Shown here piece by piece: positions 33,006-41,059 of a stretch of 45,284 bases of DNA. The position numbers were made by a program, and so were the translations under genes. This DNA is from Arthrobacter bambusae (lineage in GTDB: Bacteria > Actinomycetota > Actinomycetes > Actinomycetales > Micrococcaceae). Every line of letters starts with the position of its first letter. The first letter of the stretch is position 1. The notes beneath the pieces were generated by a model. It did no database searches. It was given only the letters and a program-made list of their open reading frames with translations, and had not been told where the DNA came from. Location: contig NZ_JAHHZS010000034.1 of assembly GCF_022606295.1 (NCBI RefSeq), forward strand, positions 1 through 45,284, in the 5' to 3' direction.

Positions 33006-33884
33006 TTAAGGAAGAGTCAGGATTTCGGCGCCGGTCTCGGTGACCAACAGGGTGTGTTCGAATTGCGCGGTCCGCTTGTGGTCGCGGGTGACTACCGTCC
33101 AATCATCGGGCCACATGTCCCACTCGATCGTTCCGAGGGTGAGCATGGGCTCAATGGTGAACACCATGCCGGCTTCGATCACGGTGTTGTAGGCCGGTGC
33201 GGCGTCGTAGTGGGGGATGATCAGGCCCGTGTGGAAGGCCTCGCCGACGCCATGGCCCGTGAAGTCACGGACCACGCCGTAGCCGAAGCGTTTCGCGTAT
33301 GACTGGATGGCCCGGCCGATCACGTTGATTTCGCGGCCGGGGGCTACGGCCTTGATGGCCCGGTTGAGCGACTCCTGGGTGCGTTCAACCAGCAGCCGGG
33401 ACTCGTCGTCGACGTCGCCCACCAGGAAGGTGTAGTTCGTGTCGCCGTGGACTCCGTTGATGTAGGCCGTGATGTCGATGTTCAGGATGTCGCCGTCTTG
33501 CACGACGGTGCTGTCCGGAATGCCGTGGCAGATGACCTCGTTGAGCGAGGAGCACAGGGACTTGGGGAAGCCGCGGTAGCCAAGAGTCGACGGGTAGGCA
33601 TGGTGGTCCAGAATGAACTCGTGGCCGATCCGGTCCAACTGGTCCGTTGTGATGCCGGGCTCGATGTGCTTGCCGACCTCGACGATCGCCTGCGCCGCGA
33701 TTTTGCTGGCGATGCGGATCTTCTCGATGGTTTCCGCCGATTTGACCTCCGACCCGGTGAACTTCGCGGGTCCTGGCTTGCCGACATACTCCGGGCGCGG
33801 GATGGACGCCGGTACGGGCAGCTGCGGGCTGACGGTTCCACGGGTGAGCGTGCCGATGGGTGCGGTCAGAGCGGGAGAAGGCAT
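33006..33884 (-). CDS. map: methionine aminopeptidase, type I
   Basis: A 292-residue metal-dependent peptidase that removes the initiator methionine from nascent proteins. The M24 fold shows GYRGFPKSLCSSLNEVICHGIPD, the metal-binding DGDILNIDITAYINGVHGDTN, GHGVGEAFHTG, and the final glutamates in FTIEPML and QFEHTLLVTETG. The N-terminal 40 residues contain PEYVGKPGP, seen in actinobacterial long-form enzymes. I place the start at ATG 33884, which lies six bases after TATGAT; an ATG at 33917 would add 11 residues with no support. ppgK follows. Confidence 0.94.
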   Translation of the reverse strand: MPSPALTAPIGTLTRGTVSPQLPVPASIPRPEYVGKPGPAKFTGSEVKSAETIEKIRIASKIAAQAIVEVGKHIEPGITTDQLDRIGHEFILDHHAYPSTLGYRGFPKSLCSSLNEVICHGIPDSTVVQDGDILNIDITAYINGVHGDTNYTFLVGDVDDESRLLVERTQESLNRAIKAVAPGREINVIGRAIQSYAKRFGYGVVRDFTGHGVGEAFHTGLIIPHYDAAPAYNTVIEAGMVFTIEPMLTLGTIEWDMWPDDWTVVTRDHKRTAQFEHTLLVTETGAEILTLP

Positions 33885-33890
33885 AGATTG

Positions 33891-33896
33891 ATCATA
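33891..33896 (-). promoter_or_regulatory. candidate -10 box for leaderless map transcript
   Basis: On the minus strand TATGAT is followed by six bases and the ATG at 33884. It matches five of six -10 consensus bases, the best in this set. Confidence 0.5.
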
Positions 33897-33935
33897 TAAG
33901 GGACGCACGAGACGCAAGTAACTAAGTAGCTAAAT

Positions 33936-33980
33936 ATCGGCCCGTTCGACGGGCAATCGGCCCGCCGGGGTTACGGCGGG
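33936..33980 (+). promoter_or_regulatory. structured leader with overlapping hairpins
   Basis: Three GC-rich hairpins overlap: CCCGT/ACGGG (33941-33953), CGGGC/GCCCG (33950-33964) and CCCGCC/GGCGGG (33961-33980). The middle one excludes the other two. ATCGGCCCG is repeated at 33936-33944 and 33956-33964. The last arm ends six bases before the ribosome binding site of the small gene at 33999. The upstream gene is divergent, so this is not its terminator. Confidence 0.4.
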
Positions 33981-33998
33981 AATCGCAAAGGAGAAACA

Positions 33999-34163
33999 GT
34001 GGCGGAGTTCTGGTACAACGTTCAGACGCACCAAATCGAAGAGGACGCGATGTCCGACTGGTCCCAGCTGATCGGTCCCTACAAGACCCGGGAAGAAGCG
34101 GAGCACGCGCTCGAAAAGGTCAAGGCCCGCAACGAAGCCTGGGACAAAGACGACGAGGACTAG
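33999..34163 (+). CDS. 54-aa SPOR-like small protein
   Basis: A short gene starting at GTG 33999 with AAAGGAG six bases upstream. The 54-residue product has MAEFWYNVQT, then SDWSQLIGPYKTREEAEHAL and an acidic C-terminus ending DKDDED. WYNV, the GPYKTREEAE turn and the size resemble small actinobacterial proteins annotated as SPOR-domain proteins, a fold that can bind denuded peptidoglycan; I infer this from pattern only. There is no signal peptide or membrane segment, so it would be cytoplasmic. It lies between minus-strand map and panB and is preceded by a structured leader. Confidence 0.78.
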   Translation: MAEFWYNVQTHQIEEDAMSDWSQLIGPYKTREEAEHALEKVKARNEAWDKDDED

Positions 34164-34187
34164 CGGCGACGAGGGCCGGTTCCGGTC

Positions 34188-35099
34188 CTAGAAAGAGTGC
34201 TCCGGGCCGGGAAACTGGCCGGACCTGACGTCGTCGGCGTAGGCCTTCGCAGCGTCGCTCAGCGTGGTGCGCAGGTCCGCATATTGCTTGACGAACTTGG
34301 CCATCTTGCCGCCGCGGAGCCCGGCCATGTCCTGCCACACCAGAACCTGTCCCGTGGTCGCGTTGCCTGCGCCGATTCCGATGGTGGGAACCTCGATCGC
34401 GGCGTCGACGGCGGCAGCCGTGTCCGCGGGGACCATCTCCATGAGCACACAGAATGCTCCGGCATTTGCAAGGGCAACGGCGTCTTCGACCAGGCGCGAG
34501 GAGTCTTCGCCCCGGCCCTGGACGCGGTAGCCGCCCAGTGAGTGTTCGCTCTGCGGAGTGAAGCCGATGTGTGCCATGACGGGAATGCCGGCCTGGACCA
34601 TGGCCCGCACCGTTCCGGCGTAGAACGCGCCGCCTTCGATCTTGACAGCGTGCGCCAAGCCTTCCTTCAGGAAGCGGACGCCTGTTGCCACTGCCTGCTC
34701 GGGTGACACTTCGTAGCTGCCAAAGGGCAGATCGGCCACGACCAAGGCACGCTTGGCGGATCGGGCCACCGCGCGGCACAAGGGGAGGAGTTCGTCGACA
34801 GTCACGGGGAGGCTGGTTTCGTTCCCGAAGACGTTATTGGAAGCCGAATCGCCGATCAGCAGGACCTCGATGCCGGCCTGGTCGAAAATCTCTGCCGTGT
34901 ACTGCTCGTAGGCAGTCAACATCGCAAAGCGCTCACCCTTGGCCTTGGCCTGTTGAAGGTGATGGGTGCGGATCCTTGCGGCGGGCTTCGGCGTCGAAGC
35001 ATCCGCTGAAGCCCCGGAACCTGCAGCGGCAGGTCCCGTTCCGTAAGGAGCAGGAATTTCGGCGGGCATGCTGGAATCGGAACTGTTGCTTGGGGCCAT
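34188..35099 (-). CDS. panB: 3-methyl-2-oxobutanoate hydroxymethyltransferase
   Basis: A 303-residue PanB, the first committed step of pantothenate synthesis, transferring a hydroxymethyl group from methylene-tetrahydrofolate to ketoisovalerate. The TIM-barrel motifs are LTAYEQYTAEIFDQAGIEVLLIGDSASN, DLPFGSYEVSPEQAV, KIEGG, GIPVMAHIGFTPQSEH and EVPTIGIGAGNATTGQVLVWQDM. A Pro/Ala/Ser-rich N-terminal extension of about 45 residues precedes the barrel. ATG 35099 is chosen over one at 35135 because it lies six bases after a -10-like TACGCT. panC and panD are not in the window. Confidence 0.94.
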   Translation of the reverse strand: MAPSNSSDSSMPAEIPAPYGTGPAAAGSGASADASTPKPAARIRTHHLQQAKAKGERFAMLTAYEQYTAEIFDQAGIEVLLIGDSASNNVFGNETSLPVTVDELLPLCRAVARSAKRALVVADLPFGSYEVSPEQAVATGVRFLKEGLAHAVKIEGGAFYAGTVRAMVQAGIPVMAHIGFTPQSEHSLGGYRVQGRGEDSSRLVEDAVALANAGAFCVLMEMVPADTAAAVDAAIEVPTIGIGAGNATTGQVLVWQDMAGLRGGKMAKFVKQYADLRTTLSDAAKAYADDVRSGQFPGPEHSF

Positions 35100-35105
35100 G
35101 AATAG

Positions 35106-35111
35106 AGCGTA
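35106..35111 (-). promoter_or_regulatory. candidate -10 box for leaderless panB transcript
   Basis: On the minus strand TACGCT lies six bases before the ATG at 35099; no Shine-Dalgarno sequence precedes that codon. Confidence 0.4.
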
Positions 35112-35158
35112 TGCGGTACCGGCCGTCCTAGCCACCGGCGCATGGGGAGCCTCACATT

Positions 35159-35175
35159 TGTAAACGCTGTGTTAC
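35159..35175 (+). promoter_or_regulatory. palindromic element upstream of glnA2
   Basis: GTAA (35160-35163) and TTAC (35172-35175) form a dyad with an 8-bp centre. The 10-mer TGTAAACGCT at 35159-35168 recurs at 43667-43676, next to the GlnR boxes of glnA1. One GTAAC half-site on the minus strand fits the GlnR consensus, but a full box is not present. Confidence 0.3.
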
Positions 35176-35289
35176 GCGAACCAGGGGTGCAGCCAATCCG
35201 GGCCAATGCTTAGTAGAGTGAATGCTGAGTTGTCGTCGGCTTCGAATTCCGAATCCGCGGCATGGACGTTGACCCGGAAATGAGGCCCC

Positions 35290-36630
35290 ATGGACCGCCA
35301 GCAAGAGTTCGTTCTGCGAACTATCGAAGAGCGTGATGTGCGCTTCGTACGCTTGTGGTTTACCGACGTCGTCGGTTCCCTGAAATCGGTGGCTCTTGCG
35401 CCGGCAGAAGTGGAAGGCGCCTTCGAAGAAGGCCTGGGTTTCGATGGCTCGGCGATCGAGGGCCTCGCGAGGGTTTTCGAGTCCGACATGCTGGCGCAGC
35501 CCGACCCCTCCACCTTCCAGATCCTGCCGTGGCGCGGTGAAACCGAGCAGACCTCGAGGATGTTCTGCGACATCCTGACCCCCGACGGCGAGCCGTCGGC
35601 CGCCGACCCCCGGAACGTGCTCAAGCGGACCCTCGCCAAGGCAGCGGACATGGGCTTCACCTGCTACACGCATCCTGAGATCGAGTTCTACCTCCTCAAG
35701 TCCCAGGACCTCGACGCCAACGGCGTCCCTGTTCCCGTTGACGAGGGCGGCTACTTCGACCACGTGCCGGGCGGCGTGGCACAGGACTTCCGCCGCACGG
35801 CCGTCACCATGCTTGAATCCGTGGGAATCTCCGTGGAGTTCAGCCACCACGAAGGTGGACCCGGCCAGAACGAGATCGATCTCCGGTACGCGGACGCCCT
35901 CCAGACGGCGGACAACATCATGACTTTCCGCACGGTCATCAAGGAAGTGGCCCTGCAGCAGGGCACCTACGCCACGTTCATGCCGAAGCCGTTCACCGAC
36001 CACCCTGGCTCGGGCATGCACACGCACTTCTCGCTGTTCGAGGGTGACACGAACGCTTTCTACGAAGCCGGCGCCGAATTCCAGTTGTCCAAGACGGCAC
36101 GCCAGTTCATCGCCGGCATCCTGCGCCACGCTCCGGAATTCACCGCCGTCACCAACCAGTTCGTCAATTCGTACAAGCGTCTCTGGGGCGGCGGCGAAGC
36201 GCCCAGCTACCTGAGCTGGGGCCACAACAACCGTTCTGCCCTGGTTCGCGTCCCGCTGTACAAGCCGGGCAAGGGCCAGTCCGCACGGATCGAATACCGC
36301 GGGATTGACTCCGCCACCAACCCTTACCTCGCCTACGCCGTGTTGCTCGGGGCAGGACTCAAGGGTATCGAAGGAGGCTACGACCTTCCGGCCGCCGCGG
36401 AAGACGACGTCTGGTCGCTGACCTCGGCCGAGCGCAAGGCGATGGGTCACACTCCGCTGCCGGCAAGCCTGCACGATGCCATCCGCGCCATGGAGGATTC
36501 GGAACTCGTAGCTGACATCCTCGGCGAACAGGTCTTTGACCACTTCCTGCGCAACAAGCGTGCGGAATGGCAGGACTACCGGCTCCAGGTCACGCCTTAC
36601 GAGCTCAAGCGCAATCTCGGCATTCTCTAA
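35290..36630 (+). CDS. glnA2: glutamine synthetase type I, GlnA2-like
   Basis: A 446-residue GSI enzyme for ATP-dependent synthesis of glutamine from glutamate and ammonia. The beta-grasp start has FVLRTIEERDVRFVRLWFTD, then GSAIEGLARVFESDM, EIEFYLL, KPFTDHPGSGMHTHFSLF and the C-terminal PYLAYAVLLGAG. The length equals that of mycobacterial GlnA2. Where adenylylated GS has a tyrosine in LYELP, this protein reads VWSLT (W375), so GlnE should not modify it. It is followed after three bases by glnE, in the order known from mycobacteria. GAGG precedes ATG 35290. Confidence 0.92.
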   Translation: MDRQQEFVLRTIEERDVRFVRLWFTDVVGSLKSVALAPAEVEGAFEEGLGFDGSAIEGLARVFESDMLAQPDPSTFQILPWRGETEQTSRMFCDILTPDGEPSAADPRNVLKRTLAKAADMGFTCYTHPEIEFYLLKSQDLDANGVPVPVDEGGYFDHVPGGVAQDFRRTAVTMLESVGISVEFSHHEGGPGQNEIDLRYADALQTADNIMTFRTVIKEVALQQGTYATFMPKPFTDHPGSGMHTHFSLFEGDTNAFYEAGAEFQLSKTARQFIAGILRHAPEFTAVTNQFVNSYKRLWGGGEAPSYLSWGHNNRSALVRVPLYKPGKGQSARIEYRGIDSATNPYLAYAVLLGAGLKGIEGGYDLPAAAEDDVWSLTSAERKAMGHTPLPASLHDAIRAMEDSELVADILGEQVFDHFLRNKRAEWQDYRLQVTPYELKRNLGIL

Positions 36631-36633
36631 GCC

Positions 36634-39600
36634 GTGAGTGTGAGCCTGGCCCGCCGGCTCATCTCGGCCGGCTTCAGCGATCTTGAGAAAGGTGAACGTT
36701 TCCTTGCCGCGCGTGAACTCGACGGCATCGACCAGGAAACGATCTTTGCCGGTCTGCACCTGAGCGCGAACCCTGACACCGCGCTCCAGTCGCTCGTCCG
36801 GTTGATTGAGAAGCATCCCTCGCTCAGGCAGCTCGCGGGGGAGCACCCGGATCGCAGTGAGCCGCTTTACCGCTTGCTGGGGGCATCCGAGGCCTTGGGG
36901 GAGTTCCTGATCAGGCATCCGGAACACCTGGACGTCTTCGATGTCCGCGTCAGCCCGGAACCTTTGTCCGCCGATGCGGGTGAGCTGCGGAGGAAGCTTC
37001 TCCGATCGGTGAAGGCAGATCCCAACTCGCCCAGGCCCGTTGCCGCGACGACGGGAGCCTCCGCCTATGCCGCCCTCCGGACGGCCTACCGGCGCGGGCT
37101 CACCGAACTGGCCATCAAGGACCTTTGCGCAGCCAGTCCCCAGGACTTCATGCCCGCCGTCGGCGCCGAACTAGCGGACCTCGCCGGTGCGGCGATAGAA
37201 GCGGCCTTGGCGGTTGCCAGGGCAGAAGCCGCGGCGACTTTCGACCCCGCCGATATTGCCGGCGTCGGGCTGGCCGTCATCGGAATGGGCAAATGCGGTG
37301 CCCGGGAGCTCAACTACATTTCCGACGTCGACGTCATCTACGTGATTGAGGCGCCGGACCTGGAGGACGCCGAGGCCGCGACGATCGGGACTGCCCTGGC
37401 CGCCGGGATCTCCCGCGCCATTTCGTCCACGGGGACCGAACCCGGTTTGTGGGAAGTGGACGCGAACCTCCGGCCCGAGGGGAAATCGGGACCCCTCGTC
37501 CGGACGTTGCCCTCGCATTTGAGTTACTACGCGAAGTGGGCCGAAAGCTGGGAGTTCCAGGCCCTCCTCAAGGCCCGGACCATCGCAGGGGACCGGGATC
37601 TGGGTTCGCGTTACGAGAAAGCCGTCCAGCCGCTCGTGTGGGCTTCGGCCGGGCGGGAAGGCTTCGTGGAATCGGTGCAGGCGATGCGCCGGAGGGTGAC
37701 GAACAACATTGCGCCCGCGGAAGAACAGCGCCAGATCAAGCTGGGTCCCGGCGGCCTGCGCGATGTGGAGTTCACGGTCCAGCTCCTGCAACTCGTCCAC
37801 GGAAAGTCCGACGAAACGCTCCGCTGCCGGGATACGACCTCGGCGATAGCCGCGCTGTCCGCGGGCGGCTACATCGGACGGGTCGATGCCGCTGCCTTCG
37901 ACGCCGCCTACCGTTACCTGCGCGTTCTCGAGCACCGCATCCAGTTGTTCCAGATGCGCCGTACCCACCTCATGCCTACGAGCCAAGAGTCCCTCCGTTT
38001 CCTTGCGAAGGCGGTCCTGGGGCCCTTTTCCACGGGGCGGCCACATCCGGACGCCCTGATCGAAACCTGGCAGAAGACAAAACGCTCTGTTCGAGAACTG
38101 CACGACCGCATCTTCTACCGGCCGCTCCTCAACACGGCCGCGAAGTTGAGCACCGAAGATGCCCGCCTCACTCCGGAAGCCGCCCAAGGAAGGCTTGCGG
38201 CGCTCGGCTATCGCGACCCGCAAGGCGCCATGCGCCATATCGAGGCCCTCACTGCGGGGGTCAGCCGCCGTGCCGCCCTGCAGCGGCAACTGCTTCCCAT
38301 CCTGCTCGGCTGGCTCGCCGAAGGCGTAGACCCCGACGCCGGATTGCTCGCCTTCCGGCGCGTCAGCGAAGCCCTCGGAACCACCCACTGGTACCTCGGG
38401 ATGCTCCGGGATTCCCAAGCGGCAGCTGAGCGGCTCTGCCATGTGCTCTCCAACTCACGGTTGATCGCCGATCTGCTGGAGGTGTCCCCGGAATCCGTTG
38501 CCTGGCTTGGCGCCGACAAGGAACTCCTGCCGCTCAGCTTCGAAGCCCAGTGGCAGGAAATCCAGTCCAAGATGTCGCGCCATGCCGATCCCGCGAACGC
38601 GATGCGGCTGATCCGGCTCATCAGGCGCCGGGAAATCCTCCGGATAGCCATCGCGGACAGTGCGGGCCTCCTGGAGCAAGACGCAGTGGGCGCGGCATTG
38701 GCCGATGCCGACCGGGCCGCCGTTTTGGGCGCGCTGCATGTCGCCGAGGCCATCGTGGGTTCCGACGGGCCCCTCAAGACACAGGTGCTCGTGGTTGCCA
38801 TGGGCAGGCAGGGCGGGCGGGAGATTGGCTACGGCTCGGACGCCGACGTCATGTACGTCCATCGCGCACTTCCCGGTGCGACTGAAGCCGAGGCCCAGCA
38901 ACAAGCCCTTGCCATTGTGGGACATATTTCCACCTTGCTGACCCAACCCCTCAAACCGGCCATCCTGGCCGAGCGGGTCCTCGCCGTCGACGCCGATCTT
39001 CGCCCCGAGGGGAAGAACGGGGCCATGGTCCGGTCCCTGGAGTCATACGCCGAGTATTACCGTCGCTGGTCCCTCATCTGGGAAGCACAAGCGTTGTTGC
39101 GGGCGCAACCCATGGCAGGCAACGACGAATTGGCTGCCGAGTTCGTCCGGCTGATCAACCCGATCCGTTACCCGGAATCGCTCCCTGAGACGGATGTGCG
39201 GGAGATCCGGCGCGTGAAGGCACGGGTTGAGTCGGAAAGGCTCCCCAGGGGCGCCGACCCGGCCAGGCACGTCAAGCTCGGCAGGGGCGGACTCAGCGAC
39301 GTCGAATGGCTTGTGCAGCTGCTGCAACTCCAACACGCAGGGAAGCAGCCGCAACTCCGGACTACATCCACCCTTCAGGCCCTCGACGCGATCGAGTCGT
39401 TGGACTTGATCGCCAAGGGTGACATCGTGTTGCTTCGCAAAGCCTGGCGCCTCGCGAGCCGTATCCGCTCCGCGAATGTGATCTGCACCGGGCGCGCTTC
39501 CGATCTCCTCCCGGCCTCCCGCAGGGATCTGGAGGCCGTCGCGAGATGGTGTGGTTACGCTCCAGGGCAAGCCGCGGTGTTCGAAGAAGACTATCTGCGC

Positions 39601-39651
39601 CTGAGTCGGCGGACCCGGGCCGTTTTTGAGAAGGACTTCTACGGCCAGTGA
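36634..39651 (+). CDS. glnE: glutamine synthetase adenylyltransferase/deadenylylase
   Basis: A 1005-residue bifunctional enzyme that adds AMP to, or removes it from, glutamine synthetase according to nitrogen status. Two nucleotidyltransferase domains are present: the first has GMGKCGARELNYISDVDVIY (217-236, D231 and D233), the second MGRQGGREIGYGSDADVMY (723-741, D736 and D738). By family knowledge the N-terminal one deadenylylates and the C-terminal one adenylylates. KLGPGGLRDVEFTVQLLQL and KLGRGGLSDVEWLVQLLQL are the matching helical motifs. GTG 36634 follows the glnA2 stop by three bases. Confidence 0.96.
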   Translation: MSVSLARRLISAGFSDLEKGERFLAARELDGIDQETIFAGLHLSANPDTALQSLVRLIEKHPSLRQLAGEHPDRSEPLYRLLGASEALGEFLIRHPEHLDVFDVRVSPEPLSADAGELRRKLLRSVKADPNSPRPVAATTGASAYAALRTAYRRGLTELAIKDLCAASPQDFMPAVGAELADLAGAAIEAALAVARAEAAATFDPADIAGVGLAVIGMGKCGARELNYISDVDVIYVIEAPDLEDAEAATIGTALAAGISRAISSTGTEPGLWEVDANLRPEGKSGPLVRTLPSHLSYYAKWAESWEFQALLKARTIAGDRDLGSRYEKAVQPLVWASAGREGFVESVQAMRRRVTNNIAPAEEQRQIKLGPGGLRDVEFTVQLLQLVHGKSDETLRCRDTTSAIAALSAGGYIGRVDAAAFDAAYRYLRVLEHRIQLFQMRRTHLMPTSQESLRFLAKAVLGPFSTGRPHPDALIETWQKTKRSVRELHDRIFYRPLLNTAAKLSTEDARLTPEAAQGRLAALGYRDPQGAMRHIEALTAGVSRRAALQRQLLPILLGWLAEGVDPDAGLLAFRRVSEALGTTHWYLGMLRDSQAAAERLCHVLSNSRLIADLLEVSPESVAWLGADKELLPLSFEAQWQEIQSKMSRHADPANAMRLIRLIRRREILRIAIADSAGLLEQDAVGAALADADRAAVLGALHVAEAIVGSDGPLKTQVLVVAMGRQGGREIGYGSDADVMYVHRALPGATEAEAQQQALAIVGHISTLLTQPLKPAILAERVLAVDADLRPEGKNGAMVRSLESYAEYYRRWSLIWEAQALLRAQPMAGNDELAAEFVRLINPIRYPESLPETDVREIRRVKARVESERLPRGADPARHVKLGRGGLSDVEWLVQLLQLQHAGKQPQLRTTSTLQALDAIESLDLIAKGDIVLLRKAWRLASRIRSANVICTGRASDLLPASRRDLEAVARWCGYAPGQAAVFEEDYLRLSRRTRAVFEKDFYGQ

Positions 39652-39691
39652 GCGCCGGCCTGGGCCGCGCCGTGGAGTGCGCTGCGACGGC

Positions 39692-39697
39692 TAAGCT
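39692..39697 (+). promoter_or_regulatory. candidate -10 box for the GNAT gene
   Basis: TAAGCT lies six bases before ATG 39704. The intervening CGAAGG contains a weak AGG abutting the ATG, too close to be a useful ribosome binding site. Confidence 0.4.
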
Positions 39698-39703
39698 CGA
39701 AGG

Positions 39704-40225
39704 ATGCCGGAAACCGTGTGGCTCATTCCCCTGAAGGACCTCGACGACGACGCCCGCGCCGTCACGCTGGGCGACGTCGCCACCATGGAACTGGCTGCGG
39801 GACAGGAAGACTTCGTCGGGGACCCGTTCACGATGATGATCATGGGTCTGGAGGACGAAAGCCGCCTGCCGTACGTGATCGAAGCGGCCGGTGCCGCCGT
39901 AGGAGTCTTCACCTTGCAGGCGTGTGCCGCAACCTTGGCTGGATGGCCCGACGACCACTCGGCCTGGCTCTTGCGTGGCTTCCTGATCGACCGGCCGCAC
40001 CAAGGCAGGGGGCTGGGCGCCCTGTCGGCTGCGGCCGCTGCCCGGGAAGCACAGAAGCTGACCGCGAGGCTGGGCGGCGGGCAGGCCGGCGTCGTGCTTT
40101 CCGTCAACGAACGCAATCCCGCCGCCAAGGCTGCCTACGCAAAGGCCGGTTTTGTCGAAGCGGGCAGGTACTTGGGCGGATCCGCCGGCCCGCAATGGAC
40201 CATGTACCGGGGTTTCGGCGACTAG
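39704..40225 (+). CDS. GNAT family N-acetyltransferase
   Basis: A 173-residue acetyl-CoA-dependent acetyltransferase. The acetyl-CoA motif A is WLLRGFLIDRPHQGRGLGAL (about residues 86-105), with Q-G-R-G-L-G as the pyrophosphate loop; motif B is SVNERNPAAKAAYAKAGFVE near the C-terminus. The layout resembles small-molecule (polyamine or amino-acid) acetyltransferases, but the substrate cannot be inferred. It lies downstream of glnE with a 52-bp gap and its own candidate promoter, and converges on the gene at 40233. Confidence 0.87.
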   Translation: MPETVWLIPLKDLDDDARAVTLGDVATMELAAGQEDFVGDPFTMMIMGLEDESRLPYVIEAAGAAVGVFTLQACAATLAGWPDDHSAWLLRGFLIDRPHQGRGLGALSAAAAAREAQKLTARLGGGQAGVVLSVNERNPAAKAAYAKAGFVEAGRYLGGSAGPQWTMYRGFGD

Positions 40226-40232
40226 GCCGTAT

Positions 40233-40493
40233 CTAGGACTCGACGAGCGTCACGATTGTGTCCGGGCGCACGCCGTCGTACTTCATCGCCTCGGCCGCAG
40301 CGTCGGACTCCATCATTCGTTGGAACGTTTCCATGTCCGGGACTTCGACGATCAGCCCGACCCGGTTGGTTTTTGCCGGATCCACGAACGTGCGGACCGT
40401 GAAGCCCATGGGTCCGAAGATCTCTTGCCTTTTCGGTGAGCCCAGCCAGTGCTCAACGTCGTCGACCTCATGGAAGATCACCAAGGTTGTCAT
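40233..40493 (-). CDS. 86-aa protein of unknown function, ferredoxin-like fold suspected
   Basis: An 86-residue protein starting MTTLVIFHEVDDVEHWL. The alternation of strands and helices, with NRVGLIVEVPDMETFQRMM in the middle, is like the dimeric alpha-beta barrel (ABM/Dabb-type) proteins, but I do not recognise a specific family. ATG 40493 is preceded on the minus strand by GGAGG at six bases, which decides the start. It has seven bases between its stop and the GNAT stop and no partner gene. Function unknown. Confidence 0.7.
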   Translation of the reverse strand: MTTLVIFHEVDDVEHWLGSPKRQEIFGPMGFTVRTFVDPAKTNRVGLIVEVPDMETFQRMMESDAAAEAMKYDGVRPDTIVTLVES

Positions 40494-40797
40494 CGTATGC
40501 CTCCGCTTTGAGTGGTTTCGCCAGGAGCCGGAAGGGATGAGGACTCTCTTGAGCATCCTGATCATGCCGAACGTACCACGGTGTCCTCAGCGGCGACAGT
40601 GCCGTCGGATTGGCAGAACCGGACGCTCGCTCACCTATGCGGGTGTTTGGCCGGACCCCCGCTCACCTATGCCGTCAATCGGGTCAAAGGGTCTTGCCGG
40701 ATTAGAATAATAAGCATACTTACAGTAAGGTTGCTGAGGTTTGCACAACGATAAAGGCAATCATCAGAATGTTTACGACTGAAACGGAAGGTACATC
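40494..40797 (+). other. 304-bp non-coding region before the membrane microprotein
   Basis: It contains the 40233 gene's upstream region, a 13-bp direct repeat CGCTCACCTATGC at 40628-40640 and 40660-40672, and a more AT-rich block with TAAG-CATA-CTTA (40711-40722) overlapping CTTACAGTAAG (40719-40729). TAGAAT at 40703-40708 is a possible -10. The open frames across it are rich in rare motifs and lack ribosome binding sites, so I call none. Confidence 0.6.
40711..40729 (+). promoter_or_regulatory. overlapping palindromes, possible operator
   Basis: TAAGCATACTTA (40711-40722) and CTTACAGTAAG (40719-40729) are two hyphenated palindromes built from TAAG/CTTA units sharing CTTA. They lie about 70-85 bp upstream of the microprotein start, close after the -10-like TAGAAT, a plausible place for a repressor. 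Confidence 0.4.
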
Positions 40798-40962
40798 ATG
40801 AATGTCATCCTCGGAATCGTCGCGGTCATCGCGATCGTTTTCTTTATCATTGGCGGAACCGTAAAGGCCCTGGGATTCCTTCTGTGGATCGCCCCGATAC
40901 TGATCGTCTTGGCGATTATCGTCTTCCTCTTCAGGTTGATTAGCGGGCGCCGGCGGGTGTAG
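40798..40962 (+). CDS. 54-aa hydrophobic membrane microprotein
   Basis: ATG 40798 has GGAAGG at good spacing. The 54-residue product is almost wholly hydrophobic: one segment at about 2-20 and another at about 25-46, joined by GTVKALG, with a basic RLISGRRRRV end that would stay in the cytoplasm. It resembles small actinobacterial proteins annotated only as hydrophobic protein (DUF6131-like); that match is tentative. A strong terminator follows, so it is a single-gene unit. Such proteins are often stress-induced, but nothing here proves that. Confidence 0.72.
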   Translation: MNVILGIVAVIAIVFFIIGGTVKALGFLLWIAPILIVLAIIVFLFRLISGRRRV

Positions 40963-41010
40963 GAAAAATTTGGGGTCCGGCCCCGGCGATCCGGGGTCTT
41001 TACGGCAAGG

Positions 41011-41048
41011 ACGGCTGTGTCTTAACGGACACAGCCGTTCTTCTTTTT
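41011..41048 (+). terminator. intrinsic terminator after the membrane microprotein
   Basis: ACGGCTGTGTC (41011-41021) pairs with GACACAGCCGT (41028-41038) around TTAACG and is followed by TCTTCTTTTTG. A small CCCCGG/CCGGGG hairpin lies just upstream (40981-40996). Confidence 0.88.
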
Positions 41049-41059
41049 GACCAAAGCAG

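Noticed and set aside
35140..35290. Full GlnR double box before glnA2
   Set aside because: Only one GTAAC half-site on the minus strand fits; the partner at six bases is TTTAC, not GAAAC. Kept only as a weak palindrome.
35152..36927. 591-codon minus-strand frame across glnA2
   Set aside because: Antisense shadow of glnA2 and the glnE start; composition is Arg/Gly/Val-rich without any domain.
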